Source of the DNA: an uncultured Dysosmobacter sp.
GTDB taxonomy: Bacteria > Bacillota > Clostridia > Oscillospirales > Oscillospiraceae
Assembly: GCA_934563745.1 (NCBI GenBank)
Contig: CAKTHE010000002.1
Span: forward strand, 1 to 64,000
Length of the DNA stretch: 64,000 bases
Direction: 5' to 3'
Shown here: in pieces, positions 38,365 to 47,014 of the stretch
Position numbering within the stretch: position 1 is the stretch's first letter
Layout of the letters: each line of letters opens with the position of its first letter
The notes under the pieces: model-generated
The model's database searches: none
What the model was told of the DNA's origin: nothing
The model's input: only the letters and a program-made list of their open reading frames with translations
Translations under genes and position numbers: made by a program

Positions 38365-39756
38365 ATGAATATGGATCCGAACAACGGCAATACCTATTGC
38401 GAGATTACCCCCGCGATTATGGCGCTGAAGGAGCAGTGGGAGAAAGAGAGCTACATCGATCCCAAGCTTTATAAGGAATATAACGTAAAACGCGGCCTGC
38501 GGGATGAAGACGGGCGCGGCGTGCTGACGGGGCTGACCCGGGTGGCGGAGATCCAGTCCTACGATGTGGAAGAGGGGCAGCCGACGGGCGAGCATATCAT
38601 CCCCCGGGACGGCATTTTGTATTACCGCGGCATTGATACCCGGGAGATCGTCCGGGGCTCGGCCGGCCGCGGCCGCTTCGCCTTTGAGGAGGCGGCTTAT
38701 CTGCTGCTGTTCGGTGAACTGCCGACGGAGACGCAGCTGCAGTCGTTTTGCGAGCAGCTGGCCTCTTACCGGACGCTGCCGAAGAATTTCTTCCGGGATG
38801 TCATCTTAAAGAATCCGCCCCGGGATCTGATGAACACGATGGAGCGGGCCGTACTGACGCTGTTCTGCTATGACGATAAGCCCAACGACATCAGTCTGGT
38901 GAATGTGCTGCGGCAGTGCCTGCAGCTGATCTCCAATATGCCGGTGCTGGCGATTTACGCCTATCAGGCCTATCGGTATCGCTGCGGCGAGAGCCTGTTT
39001 ATCCATATGCCCCTGCCGGAGCTTTCCACGGCGGAGAATTTCCTGCGTCTGCTGCGGGAAGACGGCAGCTATACGGAGCTGGAAGCCCGGACGCTGGATG
39101 TGGCGCTGGTTCTGCACGCCGATCATGGCGGCGGAAATAACTCGACCTTCACCAACCATGTGGTGACCTCTTCCGGCACGGATACGTATTCGGCCATTGC
39201 CGCGTCCATGTGCTCGCTGAAGGGGCCCCGCCACGGCGGCGCCAACATCAAGGTCATGGAGATGATGGCCGATATCAAGACTCATGTGCAGAATTGGGAG
39301 GACGAGGCGGCCCTGCAGACGTATCTGGAGGGGATCCTGGATGGAGAGCAGTTTGACAAGAGCGGCCTGATCTACGGCCTGGGCCATGCGGTATACACTA
39401 AATCCGATCCCCGCTGTGAGGTGTTCCGGGACTATGTGATCAAGCTTTCCGCCGAAAAGGGCCGGGAGCGGGAGCTGGAGCTTTACCAGAAGGTGGAGCG
39501 CATCGGCAAGAAGCTGCTGATGGAGCGGCGGCATAAAGAGGCGCTGTCGACCAATATCGACTTTTACAGCGGCTTTGTCTATGAAATGCTGGGCCTGCCG
39601 ATGGAGCTGTATACGCCGCTGTTTGCCGTGGCCCGGATCGCGGGATGGAGTGCGCACCGTATGGAGGAATTGTCCGTGGGCGGCAAGCTGATCCGTCCCC
39701 GGTACGAGTGCGTGGAGAAGCACCGGGATTATATTCCCATGGAAAAGCGCGGCTGA
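38365..39756 (+). CDS. gltA: Citrate synthase
   Basis: Condenses oxaloacetate and acetyl-CoA to citrate. It is 463 residues. Seen: RGLRDEDGRGVLTGLTRV, then GILYYRGIDTREIV, the catalytic His in LHADHGGGNNSTF, SLKGPRHGGAN with the second His, and YGLGHAVYTKSDPR. In an anaerobe this feeds the oxidative branch to 2-oxoglutarate and so to glutamate, which fits the nitrogen operon 5 kb away. No aconitase or isocitrate dehydrogenase gene is adjacent. The start at 38365 is close to an in-frame ATG at 38371. Confidence 0.95.
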   Translation: MNMDPNNGNTYCEITPAIMALKEQWEKESYIDPKLYKEYNVKRGLRDEDGRGVLTGLTRVAEIQSYDVEEGQPTGEHIIPRDGILYYRGIDTREIVRGSAGRGRFAFEEAAYLLLFGELPTETQLQSFCEQLASYRTLPKNFFRDVILKNPPRDLMNTMERAVLTLFCYDDKPNDISLVNVLRQCLQLISNMPVLAIYAYQAYRYRCGESLFIHMPLPELSTAENFLRLLREDGSYTELEARTLDVALVLHADHGGGNNSTFTNHVVTSSGTDTYSAIAASMCSLKGPRHGGANIKVMEMMADIKTHVQNWEDEAALQTYLEGILDGEQFDKSGLIYGLGHAVYTKSDPRCEVFRDYVIKLSAEKGRERELELYQKVERIGKKLLMERRHKEALSTNIDFYSGFVYEMLGLPMELYTPLFAVARIAGWSAHRMEELSVGGKLIRPRYECVEKHRDYIPMEKRG

Positions 39757-39775
39757 TCCGAAGGATTGTCGCAGA

Positions 39776-39809
39776 GGAGGGCGTACCCCCGGGGGTGCGC
39801 CCTCCTTTT
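39776..39809 (+). terminator. Terminator of gltA
   Basis: GGAGGGCGTACCCC pairs with GGGGTGCGCCCTCC, followed by TTTT. Confidence 0.9.
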
Positions 39810-39900
39810 GACATGCGGCGGCGAAACCGGGCCGGGATCCGGGGGAATGGCGGAGTTTTTTCACCCGAAAAAAAGTTTGCCGGAAATGGTGGATTTATGG

Positions 39901-39929
39901 TTGACAAAGCGGCCGGTTCTAGCTATAAT
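39901..39929 (+). promoter_or_regulatory. Consensus promoter for the tRNA cluster
   Basis: Perfect TTGACA (39901-39906) and perfect TATAAT (39924-39929), 17 bases apart, with an AT-rich upstream stretch. It is typical of stable-RNA genes. Confidence 0.93.
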
Positions 39930-40027
39930 AATCAAGCAGTCTTTTCTAGGGGACTTGTTCAGAAGCGGATTTCAGTCAGCTTTTGATGCGGCAGGCAGCG
40001 GCCTTTTCAGCTGTCGGAATGAGATTT

Positions 40028-40113
40028 GCGGCTGTGCTGGAACTGGTAGACAGGCCAGCTTGAGGTGCTGGTGTCAAATCGACGTGTGGGTTCAAATCCC
40101 GTCAGCCGCACCA
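40028..40113 (+). tRNA. tRNA-Leu (anticodon GAG)
   Basis: The acceptor GCGGCTG pairs with CAGCCGC, then A and CCA (encoded). The anticodon stem-loop is CCAGC-TTGAGGT-GCTGG, anticodon GAG. The long variable arm is as expected for Leu, and TTCAAAT lies in the T loop. 86 bases with CCA. Confidence 0.95.
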
Positions 40114-40139
40114 TTTTCCCCAGTAAAGATTTCATATGC

Positions 40140-40227
40140 GCGCGAGTGGTGGAATTGGCAGACTCGCTAGATTCAGGTTCTAGTGTCCATTACGGACGTG
40201 CGGGTTCAAGTCCCGCCTCGCGCACCA
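40140..40227 (+). tRNA. tRNA-Leu (anticodon CAG), copy 1
   Basis: The acceptor GCGCGAG pairs with CTCGCGC; A and CCA are encoded. Anticodon stem-loop CTAGA-TTCAGGT-TCTAG, anticodon CAG. Long variable arm. 88 bases. Confidence 0.95.
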
Positions 40228-40231
40228 ATTT

Positions 40232-40266
40232 CCCCATCGGAGCTTTCCGATGGGGCCCCTTCGGGG
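40232..40266 (+). repeat. Spacer hairpins between the two tRNA-Leu(CAG) genes
   Basis: CCCCATCGGA/TCCGATGGGG followed by CCCCTTCGGGG. There is no T-run, so this is probably an RNA-processing structure, not a terminator. Confidence 0.5.
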
Positions 40267-40288
40267 AAACAAAAAGTTTATAACGTAC

Positions 40289-40376
40289 GCGCGAGTGGTG
40301 GAATTGGCAGACTCGCTAGATTCAGGTTCTAGTGTCCATTACGGACGTGCGGGTTCAAGTCCCGCCTCGCGCACCA
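40289..40376 (+). tRNA. tRNA-Leu (anticodon CAG), copy 2
   Basis: Identical over all 88 bases to the copy at 40140, showing a recent or homogenised tandem duplication. Confidence 0.95.
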
Positions 40377-40377
40377 G

Positions 40378-40415
40378 ATCGAAGCAAGCGATAGAAAGCT
40401 TGCTTCGATTTTTTT
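40378..40415 (+). terminator. Terminator of the tRNA cluster
   Basis: ATCGAAGCAAGC pairs with GCTTGCTTCGAT, followed by TTTTTT. Confidence 0.93.
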
Positions 40416-40456
40416 ATCAAGAAGACGGAGCACATTCCTTTTGCTGCTCTGCGCAT

Positions 40457-40493
40457 AAAAAGGCGGCCCGGATCGGATCCGGGCCGCCTTTTT
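40457..40493 (-). terminator. Terminator of metNIQ
   Basis: AAAAAGGCGGCCCGGAT pairs with ATCCGGGCCGCCTTTTT. It works on both strands, but metQ is the gene it ends. Confidence 0.93.
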
Positions 40494-40519
40494 CAGTCGA
40501 TCGATTACGCCGTGGTTCC

Positions 40520-41371
40520 TTAGAATGCGGGAACGACCGCGCCGTCATAGGTCTCGGTGATGAAGTTGCGGATGGTGTCAGAGTGCAGGGCGTCCACCAG
40601 AGCCAGGACAGCGGGATTCTCCTCGTTGCCTTCCTTCACGACCAGCACGTTGACATAGGGGGAGTCGGAGCTCTCCAGAGCCAGAGAGTCGCTGGTGGGG
40701 TTCAGGCCGGCCTGCAGGGCATAGTTGGAGTTGATGACGGACAGATCCACGTCGTCAATGCTGTTGGGCAGCATGGCGGCTTCCAGCTCCACGAAGCTCA
40801 GGTTCTTGGGATTCTCAACAATGTCGTTGGGGGTGGCGGACAGGCCCGCGTTGTCCTTGAGCTTGATCAGGCCCTGGCTCTGCAGCAGCAGCAGCGCGCG
40901 GCCTTCGTTGGTGGGATCGTTGGGAACGGCGATCTGAGCGCCGTCAGTCAGCGCGTCCAGAGAGGTGGTCTTGCCGGCATAGATGCCCATGGGCTCGATG
41001 TGGACGCCGGCCACACTCACCAGGTGCGTGCCGTTGGAAGCGTTGAACTCGTCCAGATAGGGGACATGCTGGAAGTAGTTGGCATCCTCTTCGCCCTCTT
41101 CCACGGCGGTGTTGGGCACAACATAGTCGTCGTAGACATGGACCTGCAGGTCAATGCCCTGCTCGGCCAGAATGGGGACGCACTGCTCAAGGATCTCGGC
41201 GTGGGGAGTGGCGGAAGCAGCCACGTTCAGAACGGTGGTCTCACCGTTGCTGCCGGCCGCCGCAGAACCGGCGGAAGAAGAGCTGCCGCCGGCGGAGCCG
41301 CCGTTGCTGCCGCAGGCAGCCAGGGACAGGGTCAGGGCCACGGCCGAGACCAACGCAAGTACTTTTTTCAT
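40520..41371 (-). CDS. metQ: Methionine-binding lipoprotein MetQ
   Basis: Substrate-binding component of the methionine importer, 283 residues. The lipobox LAAC gives Cys20, followed by a Gly/Ser linker. NlpA-family features: ASATPHAEILEQ, VYDDYVVPNTAVEEGEEDANYFQHVPYLDEF, and ALLLLQSQGLIKL with PNDPTNEGRA before it. It is third in metN-metI-metQ under the Met T-box. A related substrate is possible, but the T-box supports methionine. Confidence 0.95.
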   Translation of the reverse strand: MKKVLALVSAVALTLSLAACGSNGGSAGGSSSSAGSAAAGSNGETTVLNVAASATPHAEILEQCVPILAEQGIDLQVHVYDDYVVPNTAVEEGEEDANYFQHVPYLDEFNASNGTHLVSVAGVHIEPMGIYAGKTTSLDALTDGAQIAVPNDPTNEGRALLLLQSQGLIKLKDNAGLSATPNDIVENPKNLSFVELEAAMLPNSIDDVDLSVINSNYALQAGLNPTSDSLALESSDSPYVNVLVVKEGNEENPAVLALVDALHSDTIRNFITETYDGAVVPAF

Positions 41372-41405
41372 GTTTGGTTCCTCCTGAATCTATAAAATGT
41401 GTTTT

Positions 41406-42086
41406 TTATCTCAGACGCTTGTCGATACGAGTCGAAAGCCAACTGAAAACGGATTGGATCAGCTGCACCAGAACCACGATCAGAACGACGGTGGTCCACA
41501 GCATGGACGGAACATTGCGGTGATAGCCGTAACGCAGGGCCAGGTCACCCAGGCCGCCGCAGCCTACGGCACCGGCAATGGCCGTGTAGGCGAAAATGGT
41601 AATAATGGAGATGGACGCGCCCAGCACCAGCGAGGGGCGGGACTCAGGCAGGTAAACCTTCCAGACGATCTGGGGAACGGAGGCGCCCATGGATTGGGCT
41701 GCTTCCACCACACCGGCGTCTACCTCGGTCAGGGAGGTTTCCACCATACGGGCGATGAAGGGCATGGCGGAGATGATCAGCGGAACGATAGCGCCCTTGA
41801 TCCCGATCTTGGTACCCACTAAAAGCTTGGTGAAGGGCATGATGGCGACCATCAGGATCAGGAAGGGAAGGGAACGGCCCACATTGATGACCCAGCCGAG
41901 GATCCGGTTGAGCCATTTATGCGGCCAGATTCCGTGGGGCTGGGTAATGACCACCAGAATACCCATGGGCAGACCCAAAAGATAGGCAAACACGGTGGTG
42001 ACCACGACCATGACGGCCGTGTCCCGCAGACCTTCCAGCAGGATCCCGCCGTACTGCGCCCAGAAAGCGGCGATCGCTTCAGTCAT
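41406..42086 (-). CDS. metI: Methionine ABC transporter permease MetI
   Basis: Inner-membrane permease of 226 residues with five hydrophobic segments and the EAA loop VEAAQSMGASVPQIVWKVYLPESRPSL-type region, contacting MetN. The start at 42086 overlaps the metN stop by eight bases; upstream readings lie inside metN. Ends in the basic STRIDKRLR. Confidence 0.95.
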   Translation of the reverse strand: MTEAIAAFWAQYGGILLEGLRDTAVMVVVTTVFAYLLGLPMGILVVITQPHGIWPHKWLNRILGWVINVGRSLPFLILMVAIMPFTKLLVGTKIGIKGAIVPLIISAMPFIARMVETSLTEVDAGVVEAAQSMGASVPQIVWKVYLPESRPSLVLGASISIITIFAYTAIAGAVGCGGLGDLALRYGYHRNVPSMLWTTVVLIVVLVQLIQSVFSWLSTRIDKRLR

Positions 42087-43092
42087 GTTTTTCCACCTCC
42101 TCAACGGTGATGTCCGGCTGGGACTGAATATAGTGCAGGGCTTTGCCCGCCTCTGTGGGATCGTCCGGCAGGCCCAGCACCATCGTGCCGAAGGCCTTGC
42201 CGTCAATGTTGCGGGTGTCGGCGGCAAGAATGTTGACCTTGACGCCGCAGTCGATGGCCAGTGAGGCAATCAGGGGCTGGTAGGCGGTGCCGCCGTTGAA
42301 GGCGACCCGGATCGCTTTGCTGGTGGGCAGCTGCTCCACCCGGATCCCGCCGGGATAGACCAGCTGACGGCCGATATCGGTCTGGGGATTGGAGAAGATC
42401 TCTTCCACGCGGCCCTGCTCGGCAATGACGCCGCCATCCAGGATCGCGACCCGGTGGCAGATCTCCTCGATCACGTTCATCTGGTGGGTGATGACCACAA
42501 TGGTGACGCCCAGCTTCTGATTCAGCTCTTTGAGCAGTGACAGGATCGAGAGGGTCGTGGTGGGATCCAGGGCCGAGGTGGCTTCGTCACAAAGAAGGAC
42601 CTTCGGATTGGTGGCCAGGGCCCGGGCAATGGCAACCCGCTGCTTCTGGCCGCCGGAGAGCTGCGCGGGATAGGCACGCTCCCGGTCTTCCAGGCTCACC
42701 AGCTTTAAAAGCTCCCGGGCCCGGGCAACGGCGTCCGCCCGCTTCACGCCGGCCAGCTCCAGGGGAAAGCAGATGTTATCCAGGGCCGTGCGCTGCATCA
42801 GCAGGTTAAAGCTTTGGAAGATCATGCTGATGGACTGACGCGCCTTGCGCAGCTGCGGGACAGAAAGCTGCGTCATGTCCGCTCCGTTCACGATCACGGT
42901 GCCGGAGCTGGGACGTTCCAGCAGGTTCATGCAGCGGACCAGCGTGGATTTGCCCGCGCCGGACAGGCCGATGATGCCGAAGATCTCGCCGGGCTGGACC
43001 TCCAGGCTGATATTTTCCAATGCGTTTACTGCGCTTTCGCCGGTGCCGAAAGTTTTGGACAGATTCTGGATCCGAATGATCGGCTCACTCAC
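42079..43092 (-). CDS. metN: Methionine ABC transporter ATP-binding protein MetN
   Basis: ATPase of 337 residues. Walker [11 protein letters not shown]-loop FQSFNLL, signature LSGGQKQR, Walker [14 protein letters not shown]-loop VVITHQ. The C-terminal ACT-like NIL domain (about 265-337, [17 protein letters not shown]) senses methionine and inhibits transport in the family. The start is set at GTG 43092 because GGAG lies nine bases upstream; an upstream ATG at 43116 precedes that site. Confidence 0.95.
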   Translation of the reverse strand: MSEPIIRIQNLSKTFGTGESAVNALENISLEVQPGEIFGIIGLSGAGKSTLVRCMNLLERPSSGTVIVNGADMTQLSVPQLRKARQSISMIFQSFNLLMQRTALDNICFPLELAGVKRADAVARARELLKLVSLEDRERAYPAQLSGGQKQRVAIARALATNPKVLLCDEATSALDPTTTLSILSLLKELNQKLGVTIVVITHQMNVIEEICHRVAILDGGVIAEQGRVEEIFSNPQTDIGRQLVYPGGIRVEQLPTSKAIRVAFNGGTAYQPLIASLAIDCGVKVNILAADTRNIDGKAFGTMVLGLPDDPTEAGKALHYIQSQPDITVEEVEKHD

Positions 43093-43140
43093 AAGCGTAA
43101 GCTCCTTTCGTATCATTTCTTTATTGGGAGGAAGGGCAGA

Positions 43141-43430
43141 AAAAAACGCCCTTCATGCAGACAGCTGCATCAAGGACGAACGTAAAACGTCGTGGTACCA
43201 CCTTGGTTCACCGGCTCCTCACGGAGACGGCCTTATGAAGTACAAGCATACTTCTGCGCGATGACGGGCGCTCCCGTCGCAGCCTGTGCGCAAAAAGCGC
43301 AGTCGGTGCGCAACTCCAAGACCATGTTCGGCAAGGCTGTCCGCACCCCTTTTCACCGACCGGGGCTCTCTTTGGCGTATCTCCAAGCGTACTCTTCTCT
43401 TCATTGTCTTTGCGGTGTTCAATTGTCGAA
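43141..43430 (-). promoter_or_regulatory. T-box riboswitch, methionine specifier, upstream of metNIQ
   Basis: The leader has the T-box core AAGGTGGTACCACG (43191-43204), whose TGGT reads the uncharged tRNA end. After it lies a terminator CGTCCTTGATGCAG/CTGCATGAAGGGCG with TTTTTT (43141-43178). A long Stem I region upstream has an AGAGA-type bulge and GAACATGGTC, with ATG (43323-43325) as the likely specifier. Uncharged tRNA-Met would allow transcription of metNIQ, matching the operon's function. Confidence 0.9.
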
Positions 43431-43434
43431 TTGT

Positions 43435-43463
43435 ATTGTAAGGGACGGGGGCGTATTTGTCAA
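43435..43463 (-). promoter_or_regulatory. Promoter for the metNIQ T-box transcript
   Basis: Perfect TTGACA (43458-43463) and TACAAT (43435-43440) on the minus strand, 17 bases apart. Confidence 0.88.
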
Positions 43464-43559
43464 CCGTGATTTTTCACAAAGAAACCGGCGATTTTCAATA
43501 AAACATATCAGATTTATAGGGAATATGACCGAGGCCGCCGAAAAAGCGGAAGAGAAGGA

Positions 43560-43588
43560 TTGCGAAGGGGGAAGCATCCTGCTATGAT
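43560..43588 (+). promoter_or_regulatory. Promoter for the DUF368 gene
   Basis: TTGCGA (43560-43565) and TATGAT (43583-43588), 17 bases apart. Confidence 0.6.
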
Positions 43589-43624
43589 AAGGACGAAAAA
43601 CGGACCGGAAGGAGCTGTTGAACG

Positions 43625-44467
43625 GTGGCCGGAGGACAGAGAAGGCAGATCCTGCACGGACTGCGTAATTTCCTGTGCGGCGTTCTGATCGGCGCCGGTG
43701 CGATTCTGCCGGGGGTGTCCGGCGGGGTGCTGGCGGTGATTTTTGATATTTACCGCCCGATGATGGAAGTGCTGACCGATCCGCGCCGGGCGCTGCCGAA
43801 GTACTGGAGCTGGATCCCGCCGCTGGCGCTGGGCTGGTGCGCGGGCTTCCTGGGCTTTGCAAAGGGAATTGCCGTTATGATGGAGGTTTCCTCCGCGGCG
43901 GCTACCTGGCTTTTTGTGGGCCTGATCATAGGGACCGTGCCGGCTTTGTTTCGGGAGGCGGGACAGAAGGGCCGCGGAGCAGGCGCCTGGATCAGTCTGG
44001 GCCTCTGTTTCGCCGCAACCCTGTGCGGGCTTTACTATGCCGGCCATATCGCCGGGGTGCACATGGAGACGGATTTTTGGGGCTGCAGCCTGTGCGGCCT
44101 TTTGTGGGGTATGAGCGTGGTGATCCCGGGGCTGACGTCGGCGTCGGTCCTGATGGCGCTGGACCTGTACCAGCCCATGCTGGATGGGCTCTCCGCTCTG
44201 GATTGGCAGCTGCTGATCCCGACGATCCCGGTTATGCTGGGAACCATTGTCCTGCTGGCCCGGCTGATGAGCTGTTTTTTCCGGCGCTGGTATGCGCCGG
44301 CCTGCCACGGGATCCTTGGGATCGTGCTGGCGGCTACGCTGGTGATCGTCCCGGTGCATTATGCCGGCGTTTGGGAGATCCTGCTCAGCGTTGGCTGCTG
44401 TGTGGGCGGGTTTGCCTTGGCATTTTTCCTCTCTCGGCTGGAGCAGAAGATCCAGCCGGAGGCATGA
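43625..44467 (+). CDS. DUF368 (PopT-type) membrane protein
   Basis: Membrane protein of 280 residues with about eight hydrophobic segments. Two copies of the family repeat are visible: GAILPGVSGGVLAVIFDIYR near 24 and GMSVVIPGLTSASVLMALDLYQ near 160. DUF368 proteins have been reported to recycle the lipid carrier undecaprenyl phosphate across the membrane. The start is GTG with GGAG nine bases upstream. Single gene with its own promoter and terminator. Confidence 0.9.
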   Translation: MAGGQRRQILHGLRNFLCGVLIGAGAILPGVSGGVLAVIFDIYRPMMEVLTDPRRALPKYWSWIPPLALGWCAGFLGFAKGIAVMMEVSSAAATWLFVGLIIGTVPALFREAGQKGRGAGAWISLGLCFAATLCGLYYAGHIAGVHMETDFWGCSLCGLLWGMSVVIPGLTSASVLMALDLYQPMLDGLSALDWQLLIPTIPVMLGTIVLLARLMSCFFRRWYAPACHGILGIVLAATLVIVPVHYAGVWEILLSVGCCVGGFALAFFLSRLEQKIQPEA

Positions 44468-44496
44468 GGGCCCGAAAGCCCCCGGTGTGAAACGTG

Positions 44497-44532
44497 AAAA
44501 CGGCCCGTGCGCAAAAGCGCACGGGCCGTTTT
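44497..44532. terminator. Bidirectional terminator
   Basis: AAAACGGCCCGTGCGC pairs with GCGCACGGGCCGTTTT around AAAA. It serves the DUF368 gene and the converging PLP enzyme gene. Confidence 0.93.
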
Positions 44533-44565
44533 GCCGCGAACAGGAATCGGATGTGGGCCGGGCCC

Positions 44566-45846
44566 TTACAGACTGACAAGACCGGCGTCCAGCAGCTTCT
44601 GCAGGCTCATGAGGATGCCAAGCTTGGCGTGGTACCAGGTCAGGCCGCCCTGAAAATAGACGGCGTAGGGCTCCCGGATGGGGCCGTCGGCGGAAAGCTC
44701 GATGGAGCTGCCCTGCACAAAGGCTCCGGCGGCCATGATGACTTCGGAGTCATAGCCGGGCATGGCCCAGGGCTCCGGCGTTACGTAGCTGTCCACCGGC
44801 GCCGCGGCCTGGATCCCCTTGCAGAAGGCGACCATCCCCTCCCGGGAGCCCAGCGTGACGGCCTGAATGATGTCATGACGCTCCTCCGCGGCGGAGGGAA
44901 CCACGGGGAAGCCCAGCTTTTCATAGACATTGGCGGCAAAAACGGCCCCCTTCAGGGCACCGGCTACAACGGTGGGCGCCAGGAACAGCCCCTGATACAG
45001 GGCGGGCATCAGGCCCAGGTTTGCGCCGACCTCCTGCCCCAGACCCGGAGCGGAGAGCCGGTAGGCACAGCGGTCCACGCAGGCCTTAGTCCCGCAGATA
45101 TAGCCGCCGATGGGCGCCAGGCCTCCGCCGGGGTTTTTGATCAAACTGCCGACCACCATGTCCGCGCCGAAGTCCGAGGGCTCCTGAAGCTCCACAAATT
45201 CGCCGTAACAGTTGTCCACCATGCAAAGAACGTCGGGCTTGACGGATTTGCAGAAGGCGATCAGATCCCCGATCTGGGCGGAGGAGAAGGATGGGCGGGT
45301 GGCGTAGCCTTTGGAGCGCTGGATGGTGATGAGCTTGGTGCGCGGGTTGATGGCAGAGCGGATCGCGTCGTAGTTAAAGCTGCCGTCCGCATTCAGATCC
45401 GCCTGCGCGTAAGAGACGCCGTACTCCTTCAAAGAGCACGGGCTTTCCCGGATGCCGATGACCTCCTCCAGCGTGTCGTAGGGCCGTCCCACCGGAGAAA
45501 GCAGCTCGTCGCCCGGCAGAAGATTGGCGCTCAGGGCCACCGTCAGGGCGTGGGTGCCGCAGGTGATCTGGGGGCGCACCAGGGCCGCCTCCGTGTGAAA
45601 GACGTCGGCGTAGACGCGCTCCAGCGTGTCCCGGCCGTCGTCGTTATAGCCGTAGCCCGTGGTGGCGGCAAAATGAGTGGCGTTGACCCGGTTTTTCTGC
45701 AGGGCCAGCAAGACCTTATCCTGATTGTATTCGGCGACCTGGTCAATGCGCGCAAAGCGTTCGGTCAGTGTGCGCAGGATCTCTTCGCCGAAGCGGTAAA
45801 CGGCGGGAGAGATGCCCAGGCGCTGATACATGGACTGATTATCCAA
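44566..45846 (-). CDS. Methionine gamma-lyase family (YnbB-type) PLP enzyme
   Basis: Fold-type I PLP enzyme of 426 residues, of the clostridial/bacillar group once called aluminium-resistance protein. Seen: FAATTGYGYNDDGRDTLERVYADVF, then PQITCGTHALTVAL, DNCYGEFVE and GSLIKNPGGGLAPIGGYI, whose Lys is the likely cofactor site. The physiological reaction is not settled; cleavage of a sulfur amino acid is expected from relatives. The start is placed at TTG 45846, seven bases after GGAGG; the ATG at 45831 is the alternative. It is near metNIQ but separately transcribed (possible promoter TTGCCT-17-TAGAGT at 45888-45916). Confidence 0.88.
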   Translation of the reverse strand: MDNQSMYQRLGISPAVYRFGEEILRTLTERFARIDQVAEYNQDKVLLALQKNRVNATHFAATTGYGYNDDGRDTLERVYADVFHTEAALVRPQITCGTHALTVALSANLLPGDELLSPVGRPYDTLEEVIGIRESPCSLKEYGVSYAQADLNADGSFNYDAIRSAINPRTKLITIQRSKGYATRPSFSSAQIGDLIAFCKSVKPDVLCMVDNCYGEFVELQEPSDFGADMVVGSLIKNPGGGLAPIGGYICGTKACVDRCAYRLSAPGLGQEVGANLGLMPALYQGLFLAPTVVAGALKGAVFAANVYEKLGFPVVPSAAEERHDIIQAVTLGSREGMVAFCKGIQAAAPVDSYVTPEPWAMPGYDSEVIMAAGAFVQGSSIELSADGPIREPYAVYFQGGLTWYHAKLGILMSLQKLLDAGLVSL

Positions 45847-45985
45847 TGAAATTCCTCCTCTTGTTTGAAAACTGCACAACGTATAAAACTCTACCACAGT
45901 GCCGCCGAAAAGGCAAGAGCCCGGCGGGATCTGAAAGGCGGAGCGGGCAAAGAGGGACCGCAGCCGGGACGATGACGCTCCGGGG

Positions 45986-46891
45986 TCAAAGCGGCTCGGC
46001 GCCGATCCCGTCGGCCAGACGGCGCATATCCTCCGGCAGAGGGGCGGTGAAGCGGAGGGCCTGTCCGCTGACCGGATGCGTAAAGCAGAGCAGATAAGAG
46101 TGCAGGGCCGGGCGCTGGATCAGGGCCGGGTCCTCCCGGCCGTAGAGCCAGTCTCCCACCAGCGGACAGCCCAGCGCCGCCATGTGGACCCGAAGCTGGT
46201 GCGTCCGGCCGGTTTCCGGGATCAGCCGGACCAGAGAGCAGCCGGACCGGGTGCGCAGCACCTCGTAGTGGGTGACGGCCGGGACCCCATCCGGGCGGAC
46301 CATCCGGGCCACGGCCGAGCGCTCATCCCGCCCGATGGGCAGCCGAATGGTGCCGGAAGGCGGCTGCGGACATCCGGTGCAGACGGCCCGGTATTCCCGG
46401 TAATAGTCCTGTGTGTGCAGGGCTTTGCGCAGGAGGTTGTGGATATAGCCGCTTTTGGCAACCACCATCAGCCCGGTGGTGCCTTTATCCAGGCGGCTGA
46501 CCGGGTGAAAAAGAAAGTCCGGCCCCCGGGTGTAGGCAAGCGCCCCGGCGACCGTGGGGGTGTCCGGGAGGAAGTTGGAGGCGTGAGCGGTCATGCCGGC
46601 AGGCTTGTTCACGACCAGAAGGTCGTCATCCTCCCAGACGATCGGGAGGGGCCAGGGGCCGGGAACGATGGCCGTCCGGACCGGGCGCAGGTCGCCGGTC
46701 TCCACGGTCAGACAGTCCCCGGTATGGACCTGCGCCGTTGTGAAGGCGCGCACGCCGTTGAGCAGGATCCCGGTTTCTGAGCGGGTCAGACGGGAAATGG
46801 CATGGGAGGAGAAGTGGAGCGTTCCTTTCAGAACGCTTCGGATGGTGCGTCCGTCCAGCTGGGGCGGAATGGTCAGGGTGCGGGTCTGCAT
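45986..46891 (-). CDS. RluA-family pseudouridine synthase
   Basis: RNA-modifying enzyme of 301 residues. The S4-like N-terminal region (about 12-70) is followed by the synthase domain with the catalytic Asp in HPVSRLDKGTTGLMV (about 130-145) and ETGRTHQLRVHMA near 225. The target uridine (rRNA or tRNA) cannot be told from the sequence. Confidence 0.93.
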   Translation of the reverse strand: MQTRTLTIPPQLDGRTIRSVLKGTLHFSSHAISRLTRSETGILLNGVRAFTTAQVHTGDCLTVETGDLRPVRTAIVPGPWPLPIVWEDDDLLVVNKPAGMTAHASNFLPDTPTVAGALAYTRGPDFLFHPVSRLDKGTTGLMVVAKSGYIHNLLRKALHTQDYYREYRAVCTGCPQPPSGTIRLPIGRDERSAVARMVRPDGVPAVTHYEVLRTRSGCSLVRLIPETGRTHQLRVHMAALGCPLVGDWLYGREDPALIQRPALHSYLLCFTHPVSGQALRFTAPLPEDMRRLADGIGAEPL

Positions 46892-46942
46892 GAGGGGCCT
46901 CCCTTCAATCGGATAGCTTCAGCATAGCGCAAAGGATCGGGA

Positions 46943-46971
46943 TAGTCAAATGCGGCGGTATGTGCTATACT
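46943..46971 (+). promoter_or_regulatory. Promoter for the ABC-F gene
   Basis: TAGTCA (46943-46948) and TATACT (46966-46971), 17 bases apart, with TG before the -10. Confidence 0.6.
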
Positions 46972-47014
46972 GATGGCAAGTTACGCAGATCATATGGAAG
47001 CGAGGAGATCGAAG

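Noticed and set aside
40028..40376. tRNA cluster as an integration site of a mobile element
   Set aside because: No integrase, no direct repeat of a tRNA 3' end and no foreign-looking genes beside it; the duplication is a whole-gene tandem copy.
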